A stretch of 64,000 nt of DNA, taken from the NCBI GenBank assembly GCA_013180625.2, contig SNVD02009802.1:310001-374000 (forward strand), written 5' to 3'. The position numbers were made by a program, and so were the translations under genes. The DNA is from Boswellia sacra (lineage: Eukaryota; Streptophyta; Magnoliopsida; Sapindales; Burseraceae). This document shows positions 35,310-47,095 of this stretch, one piece after another (the first letter of the stretch is position 1; each line of letters opens with the position of its first letter). Below the pieces are notes generated by a model, which worked only from the letters and a program-made list of their open reading frames with translations, was not told where the DNA came from and searched no databases.

Positions 35310-36119
35310 TGAGAGCTGGGGAGAGAGAGAACCGAAATTAGGGATTTAGGTCATTAGAGTTGTGTCATTTTCTTTATATAGGATTGTGAAATTCCTGAAA
35401 ATCCACATCTATTAAAAATTATCAAAATCACCCCCAATTCAGTCCCTATATTTCAAATTTTTTTCATTTACACCATTAGACTAATTTTTAATAATTTTTA
35501 GAGCACTAAATGTTTTAATTTCATTTTCAAAATAAATTATAATAATTTTTTGCATATTTAAAATATTATATTATTGTAAAATAATTTTTTTGATATTTTT
35601 AATTGCTTAATTTTCATCAAAGCAATTAAATAATGTGATTTTTATCATTTTGAAATTAAAAAATAATTTTATTTATTTCATAAAATTTTCACATTTAGAA
35701 ATTCATTTTTTTAAAATTTAATATTTAAAAATTTATTCTTTTCATATATATAATAATGTTATCTTTAATTTAAAGATTTTTAAAAATTATTTTTAATTTT
35801 AGATAAAAAATAAAATTATATTTTTTAATTATATTTAAATAAATTTATTAAAATTTTAAATATTATATTCGCATATTTGAAAGAAAAAATGAAAAGAAAG
35901 AGGGAAATTTGAGAGGGAAAAGAAAAAATTAAATTTTCACATACTTGTCAAACTTTTATAAAAAATGTGATATATATGTGATTGAATAAGACAAAAAGTG
36001 ACAAATAAGATGAATTGATAGGTTTGACTTTTAAGACATGATTAAATTTCTCACTTTTTTAAAAAATGATCAAATAAAAAAATTGTGAAGTGACAAATAT
36101 GCAAAAAATTCTTGTAGTG

Positions 36120-37080
36120 TCTGTTAATATTACTTTGTTTTAAACAAGATTTCAAGGTTTACACAGTGTTTTTTTTTTAAGTTAATGCATGTATCTATCA
36201 TAACTGTATTGTAAAGTAATTAATTGATGTCTTCTTCACTGATAGCAGTGTTTAAATTAAAAAATTAATAATATTTGCAAATTGAAACGCTTCTTGAGAA
36301 AACCTTTTATAAGCAATTTTTTTTTGGAATGTTTGAGTTGAATATTTTAGAATAGTAAAAGTTTTTAATGAGTTATTATTGGTTTGATTTTGACTTGAAT
36401 TAATGAAGGAATTTGTTTATAACCATGTGAATTAATAAAGACCTAGATTATTACTTTCATTGGGTATAGTAATCATTTCATCATAAAGAAGAACACATAT
36501 TAATTAAGTAGCAGAATGCATTAACTCATAAAATAAATTAATAATAGCAAATATAGATCTATGGCTTCGAGTGTTCTCTTCAACATCTCTTGGAGTATGA
36601 TGTTGGAGAAGAAAATTACGGACTAATAAGAACAACAACAACCTAGAAAAAAATGATAACATTGTTTAACATTATGACATACTCTTTACAACTTATTTTA
36701 ATATTCAATGTTGAAATTTTCTTATTGTTGTAACATTCGATGTAATTTTTTTTTGTCTACTAAGAAGCCCTTATCCCCCGTTGCATCTTCACTTATATTA
36801 AACTCTTCCAATTTGTTTCCAGTCCTTGTCAGATGATTTGAGTTTCATGTATATTGATGCTTGGTTAGCAAGCTTCATTAGGGGCGGATCCATACTTAAA
36901 ACATTTGGAGGCATCAGTTGAAAAGAATCAAAAACTGCAAGGCCAATCAAAAACTCCATGCTTCTTAGTTGTGTCTTCAATTGTGATTAATTCTACAAAG
37001 GTATCCACAACTCAATTATGACTATAACTTAAATTTTAGTTTATTGAGATATTTTAATACTTACGCATAATTAATTTTTC
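36120..37080. other. Intergenic, no gene seen
   Basis: AT-rich sequence. GGGGCGGATCCATAC at 36881 resembles the repeat phrase in the PRP18 intron (10046). No supported ORF. Confidence 0.5.
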
Positions 37081-37094
37081 CTTCTATTTTGTCG

Positions 37095-38083
37095 TATTAG
37101 TAGTAACGATATGACGTCAACTACTAATGAACATGATGACAAAGCCGAATGGAACTCTAGGAGAGAATATATTTTTATTCGTTTGTGTCATGGGCATGTT
37201 CTAAAAGGTGAATTACAAACTTTAACATTTTCAAAGAAGGTATGGAGTACCATTTCAGGCGAATTGTGTAACAAAACTTAATACCGTTATTTTGTGTCTT
37301 AACTTAAGTTTAAGTTCAATCGATTTAGAAAAAAACATAATGAATTCTCGATTTGATTGCATCCATTGGCTTCGGATGGAATCCTAATACTAATACAGTA
37401 ACAGCATCTGAGGATGTTTGGGAGGAGTATCTTAAGGTAATTATTTGATTTAGAGCTACTCATGTTTATATGTATTTAGTCAAATAACTAATAACTTATT
37501 TTACTTGCAGGAAGTTCCATCTGTAGAACAATTTAAACGGAGGGAGTTAGACCACTATGACATGTTGGGAGTTATATTTAACCGTTCTACTACAACTGGA
37601 GTTTAGAGGTTTTTCTCAAGACAAATGCCCCAACCTCAGATGAGGACCGGGAAGTAGAGGACAATTTTATGAACTTTGGAGTCTATGTTGATGTTCATGA
37701 TGTAGATAATGATGAGGATGATGACCCCACTTGTAGAGTCCATTGCTGAGAGGGCTATAGGGAAAAAGGCACGTAGGGCATCTAATAGGAATTGTGATCG
37801 TTCTACAACCAAAAACAATGATTAGATAGACAACTTCCTCAAGGTAGCCAGTGAGCTTATGAGTAAGAAAATAAGTCAAGAAAGTATGAGTGGCCCTGCA
37901 AGAGTATCACCACCATAAAAGAATTAAATTCAAGAGTGCATTGACATTTGTGAGAATTTAGGTGATATAAATAAAGATGTCTTCATGAAGTTCTTGCATA
38001 TTGTAGCTGAAAAACCTGATTGGAGGACTATTTTTCCAGGGCTCTCGGATGAGAGAATGAGGGATTGGTTATCAACTTTATAG
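37095..38083 (+). pseudogene. Myb/SANT-like protein (PIF/Harbinger-associated type), degenerate
   Basis: Plus-strand pieces resemble the Myb/SANT-like (Myb_DNA-bind_3) proteins that accompany PIF/Harbinger transposases: DDKAEWNSRREYIFIRLC at about 37137, KKVWSTISGELCNKT at about 37233, and EDVWEEYLKEVPS split by a possible intron at 37436-37511. A C-terminal part follows with DICENLGDINKDVFMKF, KPDWRTIFPGLSDERM and a stop at about 38083. Several in-frame stops and frameshifts interrupt it. Confidence 0.7.
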
Positions 38084-38879
38084 GTGATGTGTATAATAGT
38101 TTCATTTCCAAACGCGTTAGGTGTTTGTTCAGTTGCTTTTTGGTTTGTAACTCTTTTCTGGATACTTTCTTCAGACACCAACTTTACTTGTCATCTTTTA
38201 AGGATATTTTAATGACATTATATGTTAATGTTACTATAAAATAGTGTTTAACTTTTCCATAACGCTTTAGCTTTGAACTTTTATTATTAGTCATATCATT
38301 GTTATTATTTGAGCTTATTATATTACTTTTAGTAATGGTGGATTGTAGCAAATTTAATGTGTGATAGTTTTGTGAGTATATTATGCCACAATCATATATA
38401 TCAAACTACATTATGAGGAAATGTGTATACCGAGTATTTGTTATTATATAATGTTGGGTATTTTTTATTAAATAGTGTTATTGTAATCAAGTTCAATATT
38501 TTCACATTTATTTGTCTCGCATACTTTATCATTTACTTGTATAAACATATTAAATGCCATAACTTTTTCTTATAGACTCAACCTAAACTCATATAGTCAT
38601 CATTATTATTAACAATATGGAAAATATGTAATTATTATTATTGACAATAAGGAAAATATAGTATTAAAACAAGCAAGCTAATTAAATTATATCCAACAAA
38701 CTATTAATTAATTGTATTGACTTTGACAATATGAGAGTTCTATCATTATTTTTAATAAGTAAATTATAGATAATTAACACCTGAGCTGACGTCTTTTTCA
38801 ATAGTTTATATATATTGGCAGATTATAACTCAAGTTGTGAATCTGACAACTCTATAGACATAATAGATTAGTGTTTAAT

Positions 38880-39170
38880 TGTAGTTGCAGCACATGAATA
38901 TCAACAGAGACAACGTCAACAACGAATTCAGTGCCTACCATGCTAAGTTCTATTACCAACAGGCCTAGAATAGATATTAGATATGCTAAGGAAGAATAAT
39001 AATAGGATGTGTGCTCATTTTAGAATGGATGCAAATATATTTCACAACTTATGTAATAGGCTAGTTGAAGATAATTTGATTGAGAAGAACGAGCATGACC
39101 ATGTGAGCGTACTTGAGGCAGTGGGGATTTTCAAAATTTGGATTCATTTCCAAACGCATTTTAAGTAAAT
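38880..39170 (+). pseudogene. PIF/Harbinger transposase N-terminal fragment
   Basis: One frame reads NRMCAHFRMDANIFHNLCN, then RLVEDNLIEKNEHDHVSV and LEAVGIF, matching the N-terminal region of HARBI1-like plant transposases (ECFRM...F..L...L, then VSVEE.VAIFL). Everything after this, including the DDE nuclease domain, is missing; the text changes to low-complexity sequence at 39135. Together with the Myb/SANT remnant just upstream it forms the usual two-gene PIF/Harbinger pair, truncated. Confidence 0.68.
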
Positions 39171-39400
39171 TTTTCAAAATTTGATGTCAATGTTTCATTT
39201 CCAAACATATATCTTGTTTTTGTTTTCAAAATTTCAGCTCAAGGGTTTATTTAACACATATTCTTAAAATTATTTTCAAATTTGCATTTTTAGAATTCAT
39301 TTTCAAATGCATATCCTTCAGTTAAACTATTTTTTTCAATCATAAAAATTCATTTTCAGATTATTTTAGAAACAAAAACACATAATTCAAAAAAGAACAC
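39135..39400. repeat. Repeat with CATTTCCAAACGCAT phrases, inverted copy at 45370-45670
   Basis: Phrases such as TTCATTTCCAAACGCATTTT, ATCTTGTTTTTGTTTTCAAA and GAATTCATTTTCAAATGCAT recur. They are the inverted counterpart of 45370-45670, which reads ATGCGTTTGGAAATG and TTTTGAAAACAAAAACAAG. The two blocks bracket the F-box gene at 39.7-44.4 kb. Confidence 0.65.
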
Positions 39401-39599
39401 GCTTTTATAGGCTCAACATGATACAGATAGATGCTGTGTTTCTAAGCGGTAGATAATGGCAAGGGGGAAATATGTATTTCCCAAAAGTTAAGGGGTTCAT
39501 GGAGAGGCCCAACCTCAGGGGGTTACTTGTGATTACCCCATATACGTAATTCTCGGCAGGCAGTTATAAAATTACCTCGAGTAGTACGGATGCCGGCGA

Positions 39600-39717
39600 C
39601 CCTCTGAAGTTAACGAGCCCAAATGTCACCACGTAAACAGACACGTGTCACGAATATAACTGTCCGTACTCTGCGTCTTTCACAAAACTCTTGACCAATC
39701 TCTTACGTCCACCCACT
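39600..39717 (+). promoter_or_regulatory. F-box gene promoter with a perfect G-box
   Basis: GACACGTGTC at 39640-39649 is a 10-base palindrome with a G-box core CACGTG (39643-39648), about 75 bp before the ATG. An additional ACGT core is at 39631. Such sites bind bZIP (ABF/HY5-type) or bHLH factors. Function is inferred. Confidence 0.55.
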
Positions 39718-42700
39718 ATGGATACTATCCTCCACACTTCAGCCTCATCAATGGCCAAACGCCTCTGCCCCTCCTCTTCAACCGCCCAAAACCCTAACTC
39801 CATACTCAATCTGTCAATGGAGAATCTTCTAGAAACATTTCTCGACATGGCCGACTCTCCTTCTCTCTCCGTCGACTTGTCCTTCGATAGGCTCCTCGAC
39901 TCCATGCCTCGCGACGCCGATCAGTCGCTCCTCATCGATCGCGCCCTCAAATTAGGCTCCTTGCTTCTGGAAGCCGGCAAACGCTCAGCCAGAAAACGTG
40001 CCTCCAAGCACAATTCCCTCGCGTGGGCCCTTCCTCCTGATCTCACCATCAAAGTGCGTTACGTGCTGTTTTGTGTGTCGAATCTTGGTTGTTTGTTTGT
40101 TTCAGTGAACGAGGTTCTGAATTTGTACTTTTATGTGTAGGTCTTCTCCATGCTTGATACTCAAAGCTTGTGCTATGCTGCGGCGACGTGTTCGATGTTC
40201 AACAAATGTGCAATGGATCCTCTCTGCTATGCTAATATTGATTTGCGAACAGTTGTCCCTAAGGTCAATAATGCTGTTTTGTCTACAATGATCCAACGAG
40301 CTGGAAAATCTCTTCAGTAAGAAATTCTGTATTCAAGAAAATTTTATTTTTACTCCTTTTTATTGATTCCCTACTTGCAACTCTGATCTCTTAATTCTGT
40401 TCTTGCCGGACTAATTGTATCTTCCCGTATCATTTTATTTAAGGAGTTTAAATTTTCAGTTGTATTTTCTCTGTGTTTTCTATTGTCTCCATTGCCCGGT
40501 GCTCTAATAACTGTATTTATAACTTGAATAGTGGTCTAGTTTCTTGCACTAGTGACTGTGATACTCTATAATAAATTAAGCTGTGAACATGCAAAAACTG
40601 TGTTTGGGCTGAGGGAAGGATAAGGGACAGATGGGGAAAAGTAAAGAGGAAGGAAGGAAAGAAAATAAGAGAATTCATCCTTCATTTCTCTCTTTGTTTT
40701 ATAGGATGGAAGGTTCTCACTTCCACTTTTTCGTTTCCTTCAGGGAAGTAAAGAAGGGTTGTTATGTTAATTTTATGTTCTCTACTATTTGGATTGTATG
40801 CACTTCTGAAATCTCGGTGTTTTGTTTGATTAATATAGAGGCAGACTTGAAAATCTCTGCAATACTGTCTTCAAAAAGGTGGCTAATTGTTTAGTTGTAT
40901 AGATAGCTTCTTTTCTCCCTACGTTGGTGTTCTTTTTGTCAAAGATTGGCATACAACTATTTTCTTTTCTATGTTTTACAATCCTGGCTCTTTTAAATGG
41001 TTATACAGGTCTCTTAAGCTTGGTGTGGTTCCTGGCCCAACTGCATCTCCTTGGTCCTGTCAATCATTGGTTTATACTATTAGGAACTCGGTAGACGTAT
41101 CAAGTTTTTCTTGGAATGATAAAAAGACTAGACAAGGGAAAGAGTCCTTCATTCTTACAAGGTCCTGCTTAAACCCATTGAGTGGGGAAAGTGGTGCTGC
41201 TGGGTATGTTTGAGGATGTTGACTTGTATATAATTTGGTATTTGTTAACGTCTTTTTTTTCTTAATATTTGCCTTTCTTATATTCTAAGGTCTCTTTTGA
41301 GAAGGTTGCACCTTTACAATATTGAAAGGATGGATAATGCATCACTTTGTACGGCATTATCAGCTTGCCCATCTCTCCTTGATCTAGAAATTGTCGGCCT
41401 GTAAGTTTCTTTGAAGGGGCTTCTGCTTTTTTCCCACTTTTTTAATTTTTTAATTTTATGTTTTTAATTCTTTTAGGTTTGAGATCATAAGAATATGGTT
41501 GTGAACATGGTTTAGGCTGCTAAAAGCTAAAGTACTCCGTGGCATGTATATGTACTTGTTCATATGTAAATAAATATGGAGATACGGGTAAGTGCACTGA
41601 ACAGTGGACATAATTCATCGTTGTGGTAAATGCACTGGAATTTTGTCCAATACTTGTATGGAAAGCTTGATGCTTTTGTTCTCACACCTTTTCTTAGTTC
41701 ATTTATTTCCCTCAATTTCTTAATAATTTTATTGGATTATATGATATGTACTGAGCCTTCCATTGTCATTTGAAGGACTATTATTTTTCCTTTTTCATTG
41801 ACTTGGCTTTTCGAACCTCTAAATTTGTTTCTCTATAGTCTTTGTATTTGCAATTTTTTATCTCCATTCTTTCTTTTCTTCTTTCCTGATAAGATTTTCT
41901 TGTTCAAATTTTTGCTGCAGCCATGTTGAATTGAGGCAAACATTGATGTCAGTGAGCATAAATTGCCACTTGATAGAGCGTTTGTTCTTTGAGTCTTCAA
42001 AGACAGGTATGGTATCTTCTGGACAAGTATTCTCTTTCTTGATGCTTCAAACATTTCTGCTCATTTTGTATTTGTTTAATATTAGGAAGAGATGACAGTT
42101 TGAAATCGCCAACCTGTGTTGATTTAGTAAACAATTGTCCGCATCTAACTTCTTTAGCTCTTAGAGGTTTTAAGCTGCCAGATTATAAAGTTCGAATACT
42201 TCTAAAGGTATGTTCCTGGGCAAATGAGGTACTGTTATCTTGTTAATAACATCAAGCTTTCTCAAGTATATTTTTCAGTTGTTGAATGTTTCTATGCAAA
42301 CAGTGAAACCAACTTTTTACACAGCAAAACCCAATTGCTGCTTTTATATAAACCTTCATGTGTTTGAATTTTGTTTAGGAATTGTCGTATAATACAGAAG
42401 CAAGTTAATATGGCTGGAAAGGTGTTTTAGATGAGTTTGTGTAGATTGATTATGCCTTTGGGTTCCTTTTTTGTGTGTCAGGGAGGATTCAGTATTCTTA
42501 GAAAAATGTAGTGTTCTAGTGTATTTGGAATCCCCCATGAAGCATCATGTAGACCATGGTGTTTATCATTTTATCCACTTTGCTTCTGCTTGAATTGTGG
42601 TTTCATATAAATTCTTTTGCAGTTGTTTGATAATAAGAGTACAGATCAATTAATTTCTTCTGACTCCAATTGTCAGTTTGGCTTTTGATGGGAAGATAGG

Positions 42701-44428
42701 TATCTTTTCATATTAAGTAAAAATGTTACAGCCACAGAGCACGTAGAGGATTTGTAATCAGTATTCTATATCGTTACAGTTTTACTGTTGTGTACATGAT
42801 ATTCTATTCACTTACCACCACAAACACACTGTGTTTTGATCTGTATTAGACATATAAGAGCAATCAGTACTATTGTAGTCTGATCCATGCAAGTATGCTC
42901 TGGCATGAAAAGTTAGATATTGACTGTAGTATTGGTTTCAGGTCTACTAATTTCTTAGATATGATTTTGTTTTATGTTGGAAGCATGTTGATTTTATTTG
43001 ATTGTATTTCATTCAGCTCTGTTCTCTCATTGGTTTATAAGTAGTTATTTTCCTTATTCAACCAAAAATAAGGTAAGGGTTAGAGCCTAGAGGATTGAAG
43101 TTGTTGGAATTTATTAAGAATGTTATGTGCAACAGTTTATGTTATTTAACTTATTTCTAATTTCATTCATGCAACTGGGGTTTGAGGGCAATCTGTGGGT
43201 AAAATGTGTGTAAGCATAGGGTATAAAATGCAGAACCTTTTCCTATATATATATATATTTGTTGAAAGGGTTAAGTGGGATTGGTAGTGGATATGATTAA
43301 GACTCTTTACAGTTTTCTGCTTATGCTTGCAGGGATTTCGTAAGCTAAAGTATGTTGATTTTTCAACATCATACTCAATCACTGGCACATTTTTGAGGTC
43401 TGTATATCTCCTAAGGAGTGTGCCTAATGAGAGTCCTTTTGTCTTATTTAAATGAAGCACATATCTCAAATTCACCACCTGATTATGTCTTTTATTTGAT
43501 CTTTGTTTAATATTAGGAATCTTGGAGGGCCTGGGGGGAATCTGCTAGAGGTTTTGATTTTACGAGACTGCATGCACCTTAAAGAGGTGGGGTTTCAATC
43601 TCTCTCGTATCAAACAAGCAAAACAACTCTTCTCTTTCATCCATCCCCTTATTCTCCCTGTCTCTGAACTCTGAACTCTGAGTTGTGGTGTGCAGATCGA
43701 AGTTGCTCGGTTTTTTAGTGCACTTCTTGCACGAGACTTCAAATTCCTGCGGCATCTTGTGGGTAGATAGATATTGTTTCCATAAACACAGTTATTACTT
43801 CCGTTGATACTTACTTTTGTTCTGGTCCTTTTAGGACATCTCCAATAGAGAAGGTTTAGCTTCTGAAGGCGACTGGTATGAAAGATGTTTTAATTCAAGG
43901 TAATATTACTCCCTCTGGGTTCATCATTCTTGTATAACTTCATTGTTTAATATCAAGTATTGGTGCATTCTATACAGTATCATTCCTTTGAAGGAGGTCT
44001 CAGAAGAAAGGCCTGATCTCTGTTTACTGGCTGAGTTTCCATCTGAAGGAAGGTTCGTGGATTCTTCAAGTTCTATAATTGAAACTTAGAATTTCAGTTT
44101 TATATTCTAAATTTATACTCCTACATTTAAGGGAGATAAGTGGAGAAAATAAATAAAAGATTGGTAGTGGGAATTACATTTGCACTGTTGTTTGGGATTC
44201 TGGTTTTGCAGTTTCATCGACATTGACCAACTGCTTGACAGTGAGATCAATAGTGAGGTCAGCCTGCCATCACAGCTTAGTAGTCATTTCTCAGATGGTT
44301 CGTTGCTTGTGAGCTCTTCAGAAAGCAGTTATAACAGTGATCAGGGTAGTGGCAATGAGGAGGGTCAGGATTCTGGCTATATAATTTTTGAGGAAAGCTC
44401 AGACGAAGTAGACTTTCTTGCAATTTAG
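39718..44428 (+). CDS. F-box/LRR protein, SKIP17-like
   Basis: This is a presumed substrate adaptor of an SCF E3 ubiquitin ligase. Twelve exons join in frame: 39718-40053, 40141-40316, 41009-41203, 41290-41400, 41921-42006, 42086-42207, 43333-43397, 43517-43586, 43696-43758, 43835-43899, 43978-44052 and 44212-44428 (1581 nt, 526 residues, stop TAG). All junctions are GT/AG. An F-box lies at about 107-150 (LPPDLTIKVFSMLDTQSLC, then AAATCSMFNKCAMDPLCY). Leucine-rich-repeat-like segments run from about 160 to 440 (LLRRLHLYNIERMDNASLC, NCPHLTSLALRGFKL, GFRKLKYVDFSTSYSITG). The tail is acidic and Ser-rich (ESSYNSDQGSGNEEG, ESSDEVDFLAI). I recognise it as the SKIP17/At4g02740-type RNI F-box family; its recalled place beside WDR5b and PSAD1 fits. 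An in-frame ATG at 39751 is an alternative start. Confidence 0.9.
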
Positions 44429-45365
44429 GTGAACTACCAAAGCATGGCCTGATTTAGACTTCTGTCCTCACGGTGAATGAGGTATTTATCGTCCTCTTAC
44501 TATTGGGAAATGAGAAACAGCAAGGTTATCATATGTGTTAAGTAGTGCTATTAAATTTTGATGTTTTAGATGTATGAAATTGAGCATGTCTTTTCTGGTA
44601 TCAGCTGAAGTATATATTAGTGGCTTTCTCACAGCAGAACACCAACAATAATATCTACTTGTGTTCAAGTATACCATTCCCAATGTGAAAAATGAGTATG
44701 TTGGCATGTTACTTCTCATTTCTATAAATCGGGAATGGTTAAAATTTATATTCTGTCCTTTTCTAATCTACATGGGCGAGTTGATATCCATTACGCATAT
44801 GATTGACGATCATATCAATTTGATTCGCTAAGAATAGGCATACCTGGTTGTGCTGTCACATTCTTTAAGCATTTGTAACAGGCATGATACCTAAGTTTTG
44901 TAGCTCATAATAATGTGTCATAATGTTCAAAAAAATGTCAGGAAAGAGGCTTTTATGGATCCGCAAGATGGCTTGAAGAATGCTCATCAAATTGACTTGT
45001 TAGCAGTGGACATTTTTTAACTGTGCCTGCTAAAGTTGATGTCTATTGATTTTGGTTTGGGAAGCCACGCTGGCTCAGCAGAGTTCTCAGGTTGAGTTAT
45101 GAAAAGAGGAGGGGAGGGGTCCTTTTCCTTGCAAGGTCCGTGTGAAAGCCTTAGGGGATATTAGCCTTGGGGGATATTTTATTTGACCCCTCCATTTTTT
45201 GTTCCTTTTTTCTCCCCCTAAAATGTCAACTATTTTACATCTCATCTTTTAGACGTTGGTTCTCATTCTCTAGTGTAACTTGTATCAAGTATCAACGATG
45301 ACGTTTAATTAGTTAATCATCTACTTTAATTGTAACTTGCCAGAACATTGCAGGTGTGTTCTTTC
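44429..45365. other. F-box gene 3' flank
   Basis: 3' UTR and trailing intergenic sequence. No separate gene is seen. Confidence 0.5.
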
Positions 45366-45369
45366 TTAT

Positions 45370-45670
45370 TTCATGTGTTTTTTGTTTCCAAAATGATTTG
45401 GAAAATGAATTTCTTGAATTCAGAGAATGTATTTTAAGTAAAGGATATGCGTTTAGAAATGTTTTTTGGAATTGAAATTTCGAAAACAAAATATGCGTTT
45501 GGAAATGTTTTCTGAAATTTGAATTTTGAAAACAAAAACAAGATATGTATTTGGAAATGAATTCTGGAATTGAAATTTTGAAAACAAAAATAAGATAATG
45601 AATCTTGAAATCAAATTTTCAAAACAAAAATATAAAATGCGTTTGGAAATAAATCTAAAACACTTGTTCC
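45370..45670. repeat. GCGTTTGGAAATG repeat block
   Basis: Four to five irregular copies of a phrase ATGCGTTTGGAAATG plus GAATTGAAATTTTGAAAACAAAAA occur at about 45450, 45495, 45550 and 45640. It is inverted relative to 39135-39400. It resembles the subterminal part of a MITE or Harbinger-type element. Confidence 0.65.
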
Positions 45671-46079
45671 ATCAAACTGTATAAATAATAGGTTTGTTAA
45701 TAGTTATTACTGATTCCTTACATACTCGAACACATTACAATAAAAAACAAATATATGATTACAAACATCTATCTCCCATGTTGAATATAATATTGTCACA
45801 TCCTTAAAGCTATGTTGTCCCTATATTGTCTTTATGATTCTGTTCGTTCAATGGACATGTTTAGTTCAACTGTGGGCATATCTCCATGTTGGTCCTCCAT
45901 AACTTCAATATCATCTGTCTCGTATCTTGTAAACAATCGATCAGACCTACTGTTAAGTAGAATAAAAAGAAGATTTACATTACTCATAAATTTAATAAAA
46001 TAATAAATGTCATTTATTAAGATTTTTAATTAGAATAGTGTACTTTAAAAACACAATTATTATTTAAATTATTAATTGA
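45671..46079. other. AT-rich spacer
   Basis: No gene is seen. The open stretch at 45812-46003 has no recognised similarity. Confidence 0.4.
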
Positions 46080-47095
46080 GTAATATAATTAATAAATAAC
46101 TTATATTATCATCATTTAATATGTTTATATAAATTTTTTAATATTATTATATTAATATTAGAATAATAATATAATATTTTTATGATATTATTTTTATTAA
46201 AGTTATTATTTAAGTAATTTAATTAGTAATAATAGTATAATATATTTATTTATTACTATTTTAAAACTATATAATATTATTTACTTAATATTATATCATT
46301 TTTATATTATTAATTACATTATTTTTAATTAAAATAAAAATGATAATTATTAAAATAAAAATAATAATTATCATTTCTCAGATTTTTTATATTATTATAT
46401 TAATATTAGAATAATAATATAATATTTTTATGATATTATTTTTATTAAAGTTATTATTTAAGTAATTTAATTATTAATAATAGTATAATATATTTATTTA
46501 TTACTATTTTAAAACTATATAATAATATTTACTTAATTATATCATTTTTATATTATTAATTATATTATTATTAATTAAAATAAAAATGATAATTATTAAA
46601 ATAAAAATAATAATGATCATTTTTCAGATTTTTTATATTATTATATTAATATTAGAATAATAATATAATATTTTTATGATATTATTTTTATTAAAGTTAT
46701 TATTAAAGTAATTTAATTATTAATAATAGTATAATATATATATTTATTATTATTTTAAAACTATATAATAATATTTACTTAATTATCATTTTTATATTAT
46801 TAATTAAATAATAATAATTATTAAAATAAAAATAATAATTATCATTTCTCAGATTTTTTATATTATTATATTAATATTAGAATAACAATATAATATTTTT
46901 ATGATATTATATATATTAAAGTTATTATTTAAGTAATTTAATTGTTAATAATAGTTAATATATTTATTTATTACTATTTTAAAACTATATAATAATATTT
47001 ACTTAATATTATATCATTATTATATTATTAATTATATTATTATTAATTAAAATAAAAATAATAATTATTAAAATAAAAATAATAATTATCATTGA
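46080..47095. repeat. AT-rich satellite, about 4 units of 225-248 bp
   Basis: The phrase CAGATTTTTTATATTATTAT marks unit starts at 46379, 46625 and 46850; a first unit lacking the CAGA begins near 46133. Units contain TTAGAATAATAATATAATAT, TTTTAAAACTATATAATA and TTAAAATAAAAATAATAATT in the same order. Composition is almost pure A/T. Copies differ by small indels (steps 246 and 225). Confidence 0.92.

Larger units (their letters stand above)
31922..36119. mobile_element. Candidate CACTA element of about 4.2 kb
   Basis: The right end, 36111-36119, reads CTTGTAGTG, that is CACTACAAG on the other strand, followed inward by AATTTTTTGCATATTTGTC. The left end, 31922-31960, has ATCACAAGAAAAATG and ATATTTGGCGGTC, so only the ACAAGAA..ATATTTG part matches. 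Left subterminal sequence (31945-32160) has repeated hairpin-like phrases TTGGCGGT, TGACCGCCAAATATA and GGCCGCCAAGTATA, as CACTA subterminal repeats do. No 3-bp TSD and no transposase were found. Coding-like exons lie between the ends (see 33016-35309). Confidence 0.5.

Noticed and set aside
42356..43742. Minus-strand ORFs inside the F-box gene
   Set aside because: They fall in introns or antisense to exons of a well-supported 12-exon model.
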